A stretch of DNA of 64,000 bases from Malaciobacter marinus (GCF_003544855.1 NZ_CP032101.1:1488001-1552000), one strand, 5' to 3'. Positions 1 to 9,281 are shown, counted from the first letter of the stretch. Numbers and translations: made by a program. The notes: generated by a model not told the origin, from the sequence alone.

Positions 1-155
1 AGTGGAAAAGTAGAATCAATTAATTTTACTTGAGCTATTTTCAACTTTTTATCAAAAACTTTTCTTGATATTTTAAATATTCTAAATCTAGTTAATACAC
101 TAAAGTATTGCATAACTAATAAAGCAAAAAGAAGAACGAAAAAATATAATTCCAT
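1..155 (-). CDS. Partial small membrane protein (C-terminus outside window)
   Basis: An open frame starts with ATG at 155 and runs off the left edge. A well placed AAGGA lies just before the start. The 51 visible residues begin with a hydrophobic segment (about residues 3-21, MELYFFVLLFALLVMQYF) followed by a basic stretch rich in Lys and Arg, the pattern of a signal anchor with a cytoplasmic tail. It sits 12 bp beyond the stop of the upstream aldo/keto reductase and is probably co-transcribed with it. I do not recognise the family. Confidence 0.55.
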   Translation of the reverse strand, partial: MELYFFVLLFALLVMQYFSVLTRFRIFKISRKVFDKKLKIAQVKLIDSTFP

Positions 156-167
156 TTTGTTCCTTAG

Positions 168-1187
168 TTATCCCATAGGATATAAAATCTCATTTTGTAT
201 TTTCTGTATATTTTCTAATAACTCTTTATCTATTTTAAAGTTCAATGCTTTTAAAGAATCATCCAATTGTTCATGTTTTCTAGCTCCAATAATTGTAGAG
301 GCAACAAAATCAAAATGCTTAGAATAAGCAACTGCTAATGTTACTGGTGAAATTCCATACTCATTTGCTAAAGTTACATATCTTTTTGTAGCCTCAATAG
401 TTTTATCATTTACAAATCTTTTTGCCATAGCTTGAACTCTAGGACTTTTATTTTTCATATAAATACCAAATCTAGCATCATCAGGATAAAGTCCACTATT
501 GTATTTTCCTGCTAATACTCCTCCTGCAATTGGAGAATAAGGAAGTAGTGAGATATTCTCTTTTTTACAAACATTTGCTAATTCATCTAAAAATCTTGGA
601 TTTAATAATGAAAAGTTATTCTGAATTGATTGAAATCTTGCTAAGTTTTTATGTTTTGAAGTTTCATTTGCTTTCGTAAGTCCATAAGCACTATCATTTG
701 AAGTACCAATATACCTTACTTTTCCCTCTTTTATAAGCTCATCAAATGCCTTTAAAGACTCTTCAATAGGTACAATTGTATCTGGCCAATGCACTTGGTA
801 AAGATCTATATAATCTGTATCTAGTTTTTTTAAACTTTTTTCAACTGCTCTTTTTATATGAAAAGAGTCAATTGCAGTAAGCCCATGTCTAATAGGAGGA
901 ACAAACCATCCAGAAGCAGCCCCTGCTACTTTTGTAGCTAGAATTATAGAATCTCTTGGCTTTGTTTTTATCCATTGTCCTACTATTTCTTCTGTAATTC
1001 CTGCATCTTTAGCATTAGGTGGAACAGGATAAAGCTCAGCAGTATCAAAAAAATTGATTCCCAAATCATATGCTTTATCCATTATTTTAAATGCTTCTTC
1101 TTTTGTAGTTGTACTTCCAAATGTCATTGTTCCTAAGCAAATTGGAGTAACTCTTAATCCACTATTTCCTATATATCTATATTCCAT
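168..1187 (-). CDS. tas: Aldo/keto reductase, Tas-like
   Basis: A 339-residue NADPH-dependent aldo/keto reductase with a TIM-barrel fold. The catalytic tetrad of the superfamily is visible as D48, Y53, K86 and H133 (in QVHWPD). The segment AELYPVPP followed by GITEEIVGQW matches the loop typical of Escherichia coli Tas (346 residues), so it is closer to Tas than to generic YajO-type enzymes. The physiological carbonyl substrate cannot be told from sequence. ATG start at 1187; the next gene upstream is separated by 75 bp, so this is likely the first gene of a short leftward unit with the partial membrane protein. Confidence 0.85.
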   Translation of the reverse strand: MEYRYIGNSGLRVTPICLGTMTFGSTTTKEEAFKIMDKAYDLGINFFDTAELYPVPPNAKDAGITEEIVGQWIKTKPRDSIILATKVAGAASGWFVPPIRHGLTAIDSFHIKRAVEKSLKKLDTDYIDLYQVHWPDTIVPIEESLKAFDELIKEGKVRYIGTSNDSAYGLTKANETSKHKNLARFQSIQNNFSLLNPRFLDELANVCKKENISLLPYSPIAGGVLAGKYNSGLYPDDARFGIYMKNKSPRVQAMAKRFVNDKTIEATKRYVTLANEYGISPVTLAVAYSKHFDFVASTIIGARKHEQLDDSLKALNFKIDKELLENIQKIQNEILYPMG

Positions 1188-1262
1188 AATAACTATTACC
1201 TTTTGTATAAGTTAGCATGAGTATAACAAAAGGTTTCATAAATTATTATAAGAAATATTATT

Positions 1263-2234
1263 TTATTCCATTATACATATCTCTTTTTTAAACATATGCA
1301 CAATTGTATTATATGCAACTACTAAAACAATCATTGTTAAAATAAGACTAAAAAAGTATGAAAAGAACTCGTAAATATCCTTGTTTGTTAACTCATACAT
1401 CAAAATTGAAGCAAGGGCAATTGTAGCCATAGGAAAGGTAAATGCCCACCAAGATATAAAAAATTTAATTTTTACAAAATTTTTATACATAAAAAAAATC
1501 AAAAAAGTAAAAAACAATCCCAAATTAAATAATATTAAAGCAAAAAAATCCAAACTATGTGTCATTTTATAATATGCAATAAGCCCAACAGATGGTGGTG
1601 CTATTAAAATAAAAAGTGTTGGCATAAATTTTGGTGCAAATTGATTATGAAAAATTATTCTATTTAAAATAATTGATAACATAATAATCCAAAAGAATAT
1701 ACCAATTGAAAAGAAAAACATCAAATACATAGAATCTAAGTGATTTGCACCAACAACAGGAACAATTAAATTTCCAACAATAGGAATAAACCAAGCAGGA
1801 TTTGAGTGTTTCATCTCTAAGTTATTATTAATCCAGTATTTCAATGTATTTAAAGTAAAAAATAGATGTAAAAATAATCCAAAATAAAAAAGTATATTTG
1901 AAATATCAATACTATTTTTATAAATGGCAGACATTAATAAAAAAGAGATTGAAATTGCTGCAAAAAAGTTTATTCTAATTGGATGAGAAAACTCTTTTTT
2001 TACTTCATCTAAATACATAAATAGTTTAATTATATATGTTAATACTACAAAAATAAATATTACTGTTGTTATAGATTTAAGCACTAAATAAAAAAGAGAA
2101 CTTAATCCTAAAACTTCATGTGCTCTTTCATAAACCAATGTTAATCCACCAAGTCCCATTATAACAGCAAACATCATAACTGGAAAAAACTGTAATCTAT
2201 TTGATGGAATAGATTTTATTGTTTCATCGCTCAT
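1263..2234 (-). CDS. SLAC1/TehA family anion or dicarboxylate transporter
   Basis: A 323-residue polytopic membrane protein with about ten hydrophobic segments. The N-terminal FPVMMFAVIMGLGGL segment (residues 17-31) is the usual first helix of the TehA/SLAC1/Mae1 family, which forms passive anion channels or tellurite-resistance and malate carriers. ATG at 2234 is preceded by AAAGG. It is divergent from the small gene at 2289, so 2235-2288 must hold two promoters. Substrate is not deducible; naming it TehA would be inference. Confidence 0.75.
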   Translation of the reverse strand: MSDETIKSIPSNRLQFFPVMMFAVIMGLGGLTLVYERAHEVLGLSSLFYLVLKSITTVIFIFVVLTYIIKLFMYLDEVKKEFSHPIRINFFAAISISFLLMSAIYKNSIDISNILFYFGLFLHLFFTLNTLKYWINNNLEMKHSNPAWFIPIVGNLIVPVVGANHLDSMYLMFFFSIGIFFWIIMLSIILNRIIFHNQFAPKFMPTLFILIAPPSVGLIAYYKMTHSLDFFALILFNLGLFFTFLIFFMYKNFVKIKFFISWWAFTFPMATIALASILMYELTNKDIYEFFSYFFSLILTMIVLVVAYNTIVHMFKKEICIME

Positions 2235-2288
2235 TAAAAAAACCTTTTAAGATAAAATTATTTATAATTAGCAAAAAAAGGATTTTAT

Positions 2289-2498
2289 ATGGCAAAAAAA
2301 GCTTTAGTTAAATTAAACAAACAAAACCTATCTTTTGATAATGATAGAGGTCAAAACCTTAAGCTGTTAAATATAAATCCAAATAGTATGAATTTAGATG
2401 TAGCTATTTATGAAAAAAATCTATTTATCAAAAATAGCACTATTGCATTTGCACATATTCCAAAAAAACTAAAAGCAAAGATTAAGCCTTTATGCTAA
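2289..2498 (+). CDS. Hypothetical small basic protein (69 aa)
   Basis: A 69-residue ORF, ATG start with AAAGGA a few bases upstream. The product is basic (many Lys), has no membrane segment and no motif I recognise. It sits divergently from the SLAC1-type transporter and 119 bp before the AcpH-like gene. The ribosome binding site and the lack of a competing ORF on the other strand support it as a real gene. Function unknown. Confidence 0.55.
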   Translation: MAKKALVKLNKQNLSFDNDRGQNLKLLNINPNSMNLDVAIYEKNLFIKNSTIAFAHIPKKLKAKIKPLC

Positions 2499-2617
2499 TT
2501 AAAACATAATTATAACTTATCATTCTTAAATAAATTTTACTTATATATAAGCTTAGATTATAATCATTGATTTTTCATTTATTTTTTTATGTTAAAATAA
2601 TATTTAAAAGGTATTTA

Positions 2618-3232
2618 ATGAATTGGTTAGCACATATTTTTTTATCAGAACAACATATTGATTTTCAATTGGGTAATTTCTTAGCAGACCCTCTTAAAAC
2701 TAGACTTTGGAATCATGCAAGCAAAGAGTTAAAAGAAGGTGTTAGAGTACATAAAATTATCGATTCATATACAGACTCAAATAAAATAGTAACAAAAAGT
2801 AAAGCAAGACTAAAAGAGAAAGGTTTATTAAAATCAATTGTTATTGATTTGACTTATGATTATTTACTTACAAAAAACTGGGAAAAATTTTGTAATATCC
2901 CAATTGAAAAATTTTCATATGATTTTTATACAAAAGCAAATAAAAGAGCTATTTATTTCCCCAAAAAAGCAAATACTCTTATAAAAGGTCTTATAAAAAG
3001 AGATCTTTTAAATAAATATCAGGATTTAGAACATCTTAAAATAGCTTTTGAAAGAATCGATTTAAGATTATCAAAAAGACTTCTAGCAAGGGATACAACA
3101 ATTAGTTATTATAATGCTGTTTGCGATAATATCATTTTATTAGAAGAAGATTTCTTAGAGTTTTTTCCTATGCTTTGTGATATTGTAAAAAAAGAAATAA
3201 ATACTAAAAAAATCAAACACTGGAAAATTTAA
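2618..3232 (+). CDS. ACP phosphodiesterase-like protein (AcpH/DUF479)
   Basis: A 204-residue protein starting MNWLAHIFLS. ATG at 2618 is chosen because AAAAGG lies six bases upstream and homologues begin with MNFLAH; an in-frame ATG at 2567 would only add a hydrophobic tail lacking an RBS. The motif HIFLSEQ...GNFLADPLK with later YDYLLTKNWEKF is typical of AcpH, which removes 4'-phosphopantetheine from acyl carrier protein (E. coli AcpH 193 residues). Its 3' end overlaps the convergent btuC by four bases. Confidence 0.8.
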   Translation: MNWLAHIFLSEQHIDFQLGNFLADPLKTRLWNHASKELKEGVRVHKIIDSYTDSNKIVTKSKARLKEKGLLKSIVIDLTYDYLLTKNWEKFCNIPIEKFSYDFYTKANKRAIYFPKKANTLIKGLIKRDLLNKYQDLEHLKIAFERIDLRLSKRLLARDTTISYYNAVCDNIILLEEDFLEFFPMLCDIVKKEINTKKIKHWKI

Positions 3233-4194
3233 TTTAGTTTTTTATTTCTTCTAATTAACAAATATATAAAAAATGGTGCTCCTACAAATGCAGTAACAAC
3301 TCCAATAGGTAAAGCCGAATCTGTATTTAAATTTCTTGCAATCAAATCACAAATAACTAAAAAAATTCCTCCAAAGAAAAAAACAGGGAAAATAAGCTTT
3401 TCTGCACTTTTTTTGTATATAAGTTTAATAATATGAGGAACAATAAGACCTATAAAGCCAATAGGACCAACTATGCTTATAGATACACCAACACTTAAAG
3501 AAATTACTACAAGTAAAGTAATATTTGTTTTTTGTACATTTAATCCTTTTAAAAATGCTGTATCATTTGATACTAAAAGAAGTTTTATATTAAATCTATT
3601 TTTAAATATCACAAAATATAAAATAATTGAAAAAATAAAAACTACAAAAGAATCAAAAAAACCAACCGTATCTAAGCTCCCAAGAGTAAATCTAACAATC
3701 GAATAGTTTTCTTGTAAATTACTAATATAAAAAACCAACATCAAAGCAGATGAATAAAAATAAGATAAAGAGATACCAATAAGCAAGATTGTATTTGTAG
3801 AGACTGCTATTTGATTTTTATTTATATATCTTGATATAAAATATAAAATTAAAATCGTAAAGATTGAGCCAACTACTCCTGAAATAGACAAAACAAGTGT
3901 TGGAAAAAATACAATAGAAATTGCAGTAAACAAAGTAGTTCCACTTGCAATTCCTAAAGTATATGGAGTAATAAGTTGATTTTTAAAAATTATTTGAAAA
4001 ATCAAACCACTTAAAGCCAAAATAGCCCCAACAAAAAAAGCAAGTAAACTTCTAGGAACTCTTAAGTCCCAAAATATCTTATAATCTAAAGTATCTTTTG
4101 AAAATAAATTCGTAAAATCTAAATCCACCTCTCCTAAAAAAGGAGTTATTAATAAAATTATTATGGAAAAAATATATAAAAGACTCTTTTTCAT
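3229..4194 (-). CDS. btuC: Vitamin B12/iron-siderophore type ABC permease (FecCD family)
   Basis: A 321-residue inner membrane permease of the BtuC/FecCD type with about nine to ten hydrophobic segments. The family signature is visible at residues 45-85 (R45, P47-R48, then GAILALSGLIFQ and PYTLGIASG). It overlaps the ATPase gene by four bases (ATGA), signalling translational coupling. Placement behind a BtuB-like receptor, BtuF-like binding protein and BtuD-like ATPase, and next to corrin biosynthesis genes, makes corrinoid import the best inference; FecCD permeases also carry ferric siderophores, so substrate is not proven. Confidence 0.85.
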   Translation of the reverse strand: MKKSLLYIFSIIILLITPFLGEVDLDFTNLFSKDTLDYKIFWDLRVPRSLLAFFVGAILALSGLIFQIIFKNQLITPYTLGIASGTTLFTAISIVFFPTLVLSISGVVGSIFTILILYFISRYINKNQIAVSTNTILLIGISLSYFYSSALMLVFYISNLQENYSIVRFTLGSLDTVGFFDSFVVFIFSIILYFVIFKNRFNIKLLLVSNDTAFLKGLNVQKTNITLLVVISLSVGVSISIVGPIGFIGLIVPHIIKLIYKKSAEKLIFPVFFFGGIFLVICDLIARNLNTDSALPIGVVTAFVGAPFFIYLLIRRNKKLN

Positions 4195-4889
4195 AAGTTT
4201 ACCACCAAGTGGTCATTTACTTTTGATATTGAATTTTTATAAAATTTGTTTAAATTCTTATTTGTAAAAAACTCTTCATTCTCACCAAAAAACTCTATTT
4301 TTCCATCTTTTAAAAAAAGAATTTTAAACTTTAATGCATATGCTAAATCAAGATTATGTGTAATAACTATTTTTTGATTTAAAAAGTTTGATTTAAAAAT
4401 ATCAAAGACTTCTTTTAATCTATTTATATCTAAATTTGCTGTTAATTCATCAAAAATAGTGATTTTTGCATTATGCATTAAACTTGAAGCTAATAATAAA
4501 AGTTGTTTTTCTCCTGAACTTAAATCATTGCAGTATCTATTTTCTAATTTCTTTAAATTTAATAATAAAATTACTTTTTTTAATCTTTTTGCATCTACAC
4601 TATTTATACTTGAAAGCTCTAAAAACTCTTTTAATGTAATATACTCATCAAAAATTGATAATTTAGGTGGGATATAGTTTATAAAGTTTGCGCGTTCTTG
4701 TTGACTTAAACTATTTAGATTTTTTTCATAAAGCTCAATAGCTTCACTTTCAATAAGTCCACAAATAACTTTTGCAAGAGTACTTTTACCAGCTCCATTC
4801 TCTCCTAAAACTACTAAATTTTCATTTTCATTTAAAAAAAAACTTATATTTTTTAAAATAAAATTACTATAATTACTTATTTTTAACAT
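4191..4889 (-). CDS. btuD: ABC transporter ATPase for corrinoid import
   Basis: A 232-residue ABC ATPase. ATG at 4889 is preferred over an in-frame TTG one codon earlier. Walker A is GENGAGKS (29-36), signature LSSGEKQ (123-129), Walker B ITIFDE (143-148) and switch His H178. An oddity is the Q-loop: the usual Gln (YVPQ-like) is replaced by NYIPPK near residue 74. The gene overlaps btuF by 17 bases and btuC by 4, so the three form one tight operon. It powers the BtuC-type permease; substrate inferred from context. Confidence 0.85.
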   Translation of the reverse strand: MLKISNYSNFILKNISFFLNENENLVVLGENGAGKSTLAKVICGLIESEAIELYEKNLNSLSQQERANFINYIPPKLSIFDEYITLKEFLELSSINSVDAKRLKKVILLLNLKKLENRYCNDLSSGEKQLLLLASSLMHNAKITIFDELTANLDINRLKEVFDIFKSNFLNQKIVITHNLDLAYALKFKILFLKDGKIEFFGENEEFFTNKNLNKFYKNSISKVNDHLVVNL

Positions 4890-5697
4890 CAACTAATATC
4901 TTTTTATAATCTTTAATAAAATATTTAACTCTATGACTTGGAATACCAGCATATTCTTTATCAATAGCATAAATATTATCTTTTATACTTGCCTTTATTG
5001 GTAATTTTTTCCATACATTTATTACCTCATCAAGAGCTTTTTTATCGTTTTCAAAAAAAGCTGCTAATATTATAACAATATCCGGATTTAAAGCTATTAT
5101 TTTTTCTACATTTAATACAGGTTGAGCTTGATTTTTAGAAATATATGCATTTTTATTGCCTGATGCTTTTAAAATATCATTGAAATATAGATTATTTCCT
5201 GCAATAAAAATACTCTTTTTTAAATTTTTACTAGGATGAATTACAATCATTATCTTTTGATTTGTGATTATATTCTCTATACTTTTTAAACTTTTATCTA
5301 TTGAGTAAATAAGCTCATTTGCTTTTTTTTGTTTATCAAACTCTTTACCTAAAGTTTTAATTGTATGTTTAATTGACTCTATTGTATCAGTTTTAAAAAC
5401 TAAAGTTTTAATTCCCAAAGCTTTTAGATTGTTTATTAGTTTTTGATTATAGTTTTGTGTTAAAACAAGTGTAGGTTTTACTTTAAGTATTTTTTCTAAA
5501 GATATATTTGCATATCCACCTACTTTTTTAACTTTTTTTGATTCCTTTGGATAGTTGCAATAAGCTGTATTTGCAACTACTTCTTCGCCTTTATTTAAAG
5601 CATAAACTATCTCATTTATTGAAGGAGACAAGGTTACAATTCTTTGGTTTGCTAAACTAATACTAATAACACAAACTAAAAGTATGAAAAATCTCAT
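4873..5697 (-). CDS. btuF: Periplasmic corrinoid-binding protein (BtuF-like)
   Basis: A 274-residue protein with a signal peptide (about residues 1-16, ending SLA-NQ) and the class III substrate-binding fold. SPSINEIVYAL and VGGYANISLEKI...PTLVLT are the standard first-lobe motifs of BtuF/FhuD-type proteins. The helix linker and second lobe (NPDIVIILAA) follow. The start codon directly abuts the stop of the btuB-like receptor gene at 5697. It should deliver substrate to BtuCD in the periplasm. Confidence 0.85.
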   Translation of the reverse strand: MRFFILLVCVISISLANQRIVTLSPSINEIVYALNKGEEVVANTAYCNYPKESKKVKKVGGYANISLEKILKVKPTLVLTQNYNQKLINNLKALGIKTLVFKTDTIESIKHTIKTLGKEFDKQKKANELIYSIDKSLKSIENIITNQKIMIVIHPSKNLKKSIFIAGNNLYFNDILKASGNKNAYISKNQAQPVLNVEKIIALNPDIVIILAAFFENDKKALDEVINVWKKLPIKASIKDNIYAIDKEYAGIPSHRVKYFIKDYKKILVDVKNK

Positions 5698-7520
5698 TAA
5701 AAGCTAACCTTTAAACCAACATAAGCACTTCTTCCTGCTGTTGCATAGCCATCTACTGTTTGGTAATATTTATCTGTTATATTATCAAGTTTTAAATATA
5801 GTTTTGTTTTATCATTGATTGAGTAATTAATTACAGAGTTAAAAAGTGTATATCTACCTGTTTGTTCACCTTTAGTATCAGCTTCATCATATCTTGTACC
5901 TATATAAGAACCATTTAAATTTAAATGAATTTTTGAAAAACCATAATAATCTAAAGAAAAACCTAATTGTCTTTTGGGTCTTCTAGCTAAAGGCTCTTTA
6001 TCTTCATTTTCAGCACTTAAGTGAGTATAATTTAAAGAAAGTAAAGTATCTTGAAAAATTTGATTTGTATATTTTATTTCTATACCTTTAAATCTTGAAT
6101 TTCCTGAAGTATTAACATATTGATTTGATTCCCATGAAACTAAATCTTCAACCTTATTATTAAAATAAGTAAAACTTAAATTTTTATAATCAAGTGTTAA
6201 ATCATAACCTTTTGATTTTTCAGGTTTTAAATCAGGATTTGAAGTTCCCCAAGGATTTAAAATCTTAATAATATTTGGTGCATTATATGCTGTTCCATAG
6301 TTTCCAGAAAATGAAAGTTCTTTCATAAAGTTATATTTAAACCCAATTTTTCCAGTTACTTTATCATCAAAATTTGAATAACTATCTTTTCTTAAAGTTT
6401 GATTCAAAATTAATTTATCAAAAGTATTTGTATTTGACAGAAAGATTGCTTTATTTGTATTTTCATCTTCATTTGTAGTTTTATCTACTTGATTATAATC
6501 TACTTCATACTTCTCATTTGAAAAACCAGCAATTATAAAATCTTTTTTATTATAAAAAATAGTATCTGTTAACTCTAATATTTTCGTTTTACCTTGATAA
6601 TCTTTAACACCAAAGCTTGTATCTAAATTTGTTTTTTTAAATTTTGAAAGTTCATACTTAACTTTAATATCATGACCCTTATACTTTTTTGTATAAAAAA
6701 CTGAATATAGATTTGTTCTGCTTGTTGCTCTTTGTATTGCATTTGGAGCATTAAAAGCATCATACTCTACATTTGAATTAATATAATTATAAATAAACCC
6801 TACCCTATCATCTTGAGTAAAATAATAGTTTGTTTTTATACCAATATTTGTATTTTGATAACCATCTCTTTCAAATGCTTTTTCACTTTTTTTATCTTCT
6901 GTTTGAGAAGAAAAGCCATCAGTTAAAAATCTATTTGCACTAACTTTAAAATCATAATTATCTTCTTTATTTGATAAAACAAAACCATATTTTTTTGTTA
7001 GGTAACTTCCAGCTTCTAAATTAACAGAAGCATTTAAACCTTTCTTAGCTGAACTTGTAATTATATTTATAACACCTGCACTTGCATCAGAACCATAAAT
7101 ACCACTATAAGCACCTTTTATAAGCTCTATTCTTTCAATATCAGAAGCCATTAAATTTTCAAAAGAAGCTCCACTTGTATTTGATGGGTCTTGATACCTT
7201 ATTCCATCTACTAATACAAGTACTCTATTACTAGACATTCCCCTTACAAAAATACTTGAACTATTTCCTATTGAACCATTTGAAGTGAATGAAACTCCTG
7301 CTATTGAATTTAAAGCTTCACTAACAGTAGTAAATCTTTTCTCTTCAATCTCTTCTTTTGTAATTACTTCAACATTAGCTGTTACATCTTTTATTGATTG
7401 CTCTGTTTTAGAAGCACTTGTAATAGTAATTGGTGTAATATCATATTTTGCACATGCAGTTGTTGTAGCTATTAGTAAGCTTGCTACTAAGCTTGTAGAT
7501 AGTTTCTTATTCTGTTTCAT
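5697..7520 (-). CDS. btuB: TonB-dependent outer membrane receptor, BtuB-like
   Basis: A 607-residue outer membrane receptor. It has a signal peptide (about 1-25), a TonB-box region (around ITITSASKTEQ, residues 32-42), a plug domain with VLVLVDGIRYQDP and IERIELIKGAYSGIYGSDA, and a beta-barrel ending in a terminal aromatic (VGLKVSF). The length matches BtuB (about 594-614) rather than larger siderophore receptors. First gene of btuB-F-D-C and 250 bp downstream of a B12-operon kinase. Energy would come from the TonB-ExbB-ExbD set at 26.2-27.7 kb. No canonical cobalamin riboswitch was found in its leader. Confidence 0.85.
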   Translation of the reverse strand: MKQNKKLSTSLVASLLIATTTACAKYDITPITITSASKTEQSIKDVTANVEVITKEEIEEKRFTTVSEALNSIAGVSFTSNGSIGNSSSIFVRGMSSNRVLVLVDGIRYQDPSNTSGASFENLMASDIERIELIKGAYSGIYGSDASAGVINIITSSAKKGLNASVNLEAGSYLTKKYGFVLSNKEDNYDFKVSANRFLTDGFSSQTEDKKSEKAFERDGYQNTNIGIKTNYYFTQDDRVGFIYNYINSNVEYDAFNAPNAIQRATSRTNLYSVFYTKKYKGHDIKVKYELSKFKKTNLDTSFGVKDYQGKTKILELTDTIFYNKKDFIIAGFSNEKYEVDYNQVDKTTNEDENTNKAIFLSNTNTFDKLILNQTLRKDSYSNFDDKVTGKIGFKYNFMKELSFSGNYGTAYNAPNIIKILNPWGTSNPDLKPEKSKGYDLTLDYKNLSFTYFNNKVEDLVSWESNQYVNTSGNSRFKGIEIKYTNQIFQDTLLSLNYTHLSAENEDKEPLARRPKRQLGFSLDYYGFSKIHLNLNGSYIGTRYDEADTKGEQTGRYTLFNSVINYSINDKTKLYLKLDNITDKYYQTVDGYATAGRSAYVGLKVSF

Positions 7521-7537
7521 TGTGTGATTAATTCTCC

Positions 7538-7723
7538 CTAGATTATATTATTTGTTGAATAAAGTTTTATTGGTTTCAATTGTCTTAATAAAAGTATTTT
7601 ATGCACTTTTACAAAAGTATATTTGTTTAATGTAAAAATCAAACTATATAAGCTTAATATTTTAGATTCTACAGTTGCCAATAAAATAGTAAATAGCGTA
7701 AAATATCTTCTTTGCTTTTTCAA
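7538..7723 (-). CDS. Candidate small leader ORF upstream of btuB
   Basis: A 61-codon frame with a TTG start at 7723 and an unusually strong AAAGGAGAG ribosome binding site a few bases upstream; it ends 17 bp before the btuB start. The product is basic with a hydrophobic stretch (FTLFTILLAT) and matches nothing I recognise. The strong RBS suggests translation; the short length and lack of any known family argue for caution. It could be a leader peptide or a chance frame in the btuB 5' untranslated region. Confidence 0.35.
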   Translation of the reverse strand: MKKQRRYFTLFTILLATVESKILSLYSLIFTLNKYTFVKVHKILLLRQLKPIKLYSTNNII

Positions 7724-7777
7724 ACTTCTCTCCTTTAAAAATTTTTAAAATTATATTGTTTAAAAATTAACTCTTAT

Positions 7778-8611
7778 TTAATTAAAACTATTAGAAAATA
7801 TTTCATCATATTTTAAAAGAAACTCTTTATAACATACATCTTTATAGATTCCTTCTTTTAAGTTAATATATCTTTTTAAAGCATAGTATAAACATACATA
7901 CAAAAGATAGTATTTTATACACTTTAGTGTTATTTTTTTATCATATTCTTGTAAAAAAAAGTTTGCTTTGTTTTCATTGATACTATTTTTATCATAACAC
8001 CAAGTCAAAACTATAATTGCTAAATCAAATCTATAATCACTAATACATGAGTTTGAGAAATCTAAAACTGTATTTAAATTATCCTTGTAAAATAGTACAT
8101 TATCAAAAAATAAATCAGCATGAATTAAAGAGTTTTTTTCTACTTTAATATCTTTTATATGTTTATACCTTTGTATAAACTCTTCATTATTATCAAGCTT
8201 ATTTATTAAGGATTTTAAATCAAAATCATTACTTGTCTTAAAATCTAAATTTATTCTATGAAGTTGTTTAAAAAAAGTAGCTACTTGCTTAAGGTTTTGA
8301 AGACTTGCTTCTTTTTTTATCTCCCCTTTTTTAAATGAAAAAAGTACCAAAGGTTTAATATATTTTCTTGAAACATCCAAAACAATAGGAGTTTGTAAGT
8401 GTTTAATTGAGTTTAAAATTTTTATTTCTTCTTCTACTTTTTTAAAGCTATTAGTTTCATATAACTTTAAAACATAGGATTTATTATTTATATCTTTTAA
8501 AATATAAACCGTATCAGAAATTCCCTCTTTTGTCTTTTTTATATCTACAAATATATAATTATCAAAAAAACTATTTATCTGTTTTAAATCTAATTTTGTT
8601 TTTACACCCAT
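7778..8611 (-). CDS. APH/choline-kinase-fold small-molecule kinase in B12 operon
   Basis: A 277-residue kinase of the aminoglycoside phosphotransferase (APH) superfamily. Visible are the beta-3 Lys (K49 in YVLKLYE), the catalytic loop HADLFFDN (164-171, Brenner motif) and the metal-binding Asp in LDFSN (D184). It follows cbiL by two bases and is the last gene of the leftward cbiM-cbiK-cbiL operon. APH-fold kinases phosphorylate hydroxyls of homoserine, choline, ethanolamine and similar. Context suggests L-threonine or amino-alcohol phosphorylation for the nucleotide loop, but this is inference; homoserine kinase II is an alternative. Confidence 0.7.
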   Translation of the reverse strand: MGVKTKLDLKQINSFFDNYIFVDIKKTKEGISDTVYILKDINNKSYVLKLYETNSFKKVEEEIKILNSIKHLQTPIVLDVSRKYIKPLVLFSFKKGEIKKEASLQNLKQVATFFKQLHRINLDFKTSNDFDLKSLINKLDNNEEFIQRYKHIKDIKVEKNSLIHADLFFDNVLFYKDNLNTVLDFSNSCISDYRFDLAIIVLTWCYDKNSINENKANFFLQEYDKKITLKCIKYYLLYVCLYYALKRYINLKEGIYKDVCYKEFLLKYDEIFSNSFN

Positions 8612-8613
8612 AA

Positions 8614-9273
8614 TTACACAAAATCAATAAATAAAGTCATATACTTATCAACTCTTTCTTTCTTATAATTTAAGATCTCTTCACCTTCATAATTTAAATT
8701 CTCAAAAGTATAAATATCTTTTTTATCTTTTATAATATCTGTTTGCATACCTACTTTTGGACGCATATAAACTGTTGTAAAAGGAACTTTCCTTTTATGT
8801 AAAGGTCTTATAATAAAACTACTGTCTCCAACACATAAAGGCTTTTTAACTTTTGCAGAAGCATGGGAAAAAGAAGTAACTCCAGGTATTACCTCACAGT
8901 TATCATAAATAGCCCTATTTTGTTCTTTTATTATATCAAGAAGATAATAAACAGTACTATAAACTGCACTATCTCCTAAAGTTACAAAACATAAGTCTTC
9001 ATATAATTTAAATGAATCAAAAACTATATCCACTTGTCTTTGCCAATCTTCTTGTTTAAAGCGCATAGGAGAATACATAGGAATTATTGTTTTTTCAAAA
9101 CTAAACTCATCCATTAGTTTTTTTACTATTTTATAAGTCATTGACTTTTCAAAACTATTATTTGCACTTTTTGTAGGAATACAAATCGCATCACAAGATT
9201 GTAAAGCCTTTAATGCTTTTAATGTAATTAACTCATAATCACCAGGCCCTAAAGAAACCATATTTAATTTCAT
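8614..9273 (-). CDS. cbiL: Cobalt-precorrin-2 C20-methyltransferase
   Basis: A 219-residue SAM-dependent tetrapyrrole methylase. The N-terminal SLGPGDYELITLKALKAL (GPG at 9-11) is the class motif; IIPMYSPM and EVIPGVTSFSHASA mark the CbiL/CobI subgroup, which methylates C20 of (cobalt-)precorrin-2. Length fits CbiL (about 230). It is eight bases behind cbiK and two before the kinase gene, so is translated from the same message. The anaerobic route is implied by CbiK, CbiD and CbiG in the neighbourhood. Confidence 0.9.
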   Translation of the reverse strand: MKLNMVSLGPGDYELITLKALKALQSCDAICIPTKSANNSFEKSMTYKIVKKLMDEFSFEKTIIPMYSPMRFKQEDWQRQVDIVFDSFKLYEDLCFVTLGDSAVYSTVYYLLDIIKEQNRAIYDNCEVIPGVTSFSHASAKVKKPLCVGDSSFIIRPLHKRKVPFTTVYMRPKVGMQTDIIKDKKDIYTFENLNYEGEEILNYKKERVDKYMTLFIDFV

Positions 9274-9281
9274 ATATTTTC

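Noticed and set aside
1381-1572. Plus-strand ORF of 63 codons
   Set aside because: It lies wholly inside the SLAC1-like transporter gene on the other strand, without RBS or family similarity.
7660-7690. GCAACTGTA-like core on the minus strand, possible cobalamin riboswitch before btuB
   Set aside because: The rest of the conserved core (GGTG...TCC and the flanking stems) is not present around it, and it lies within the candidate small ORF.
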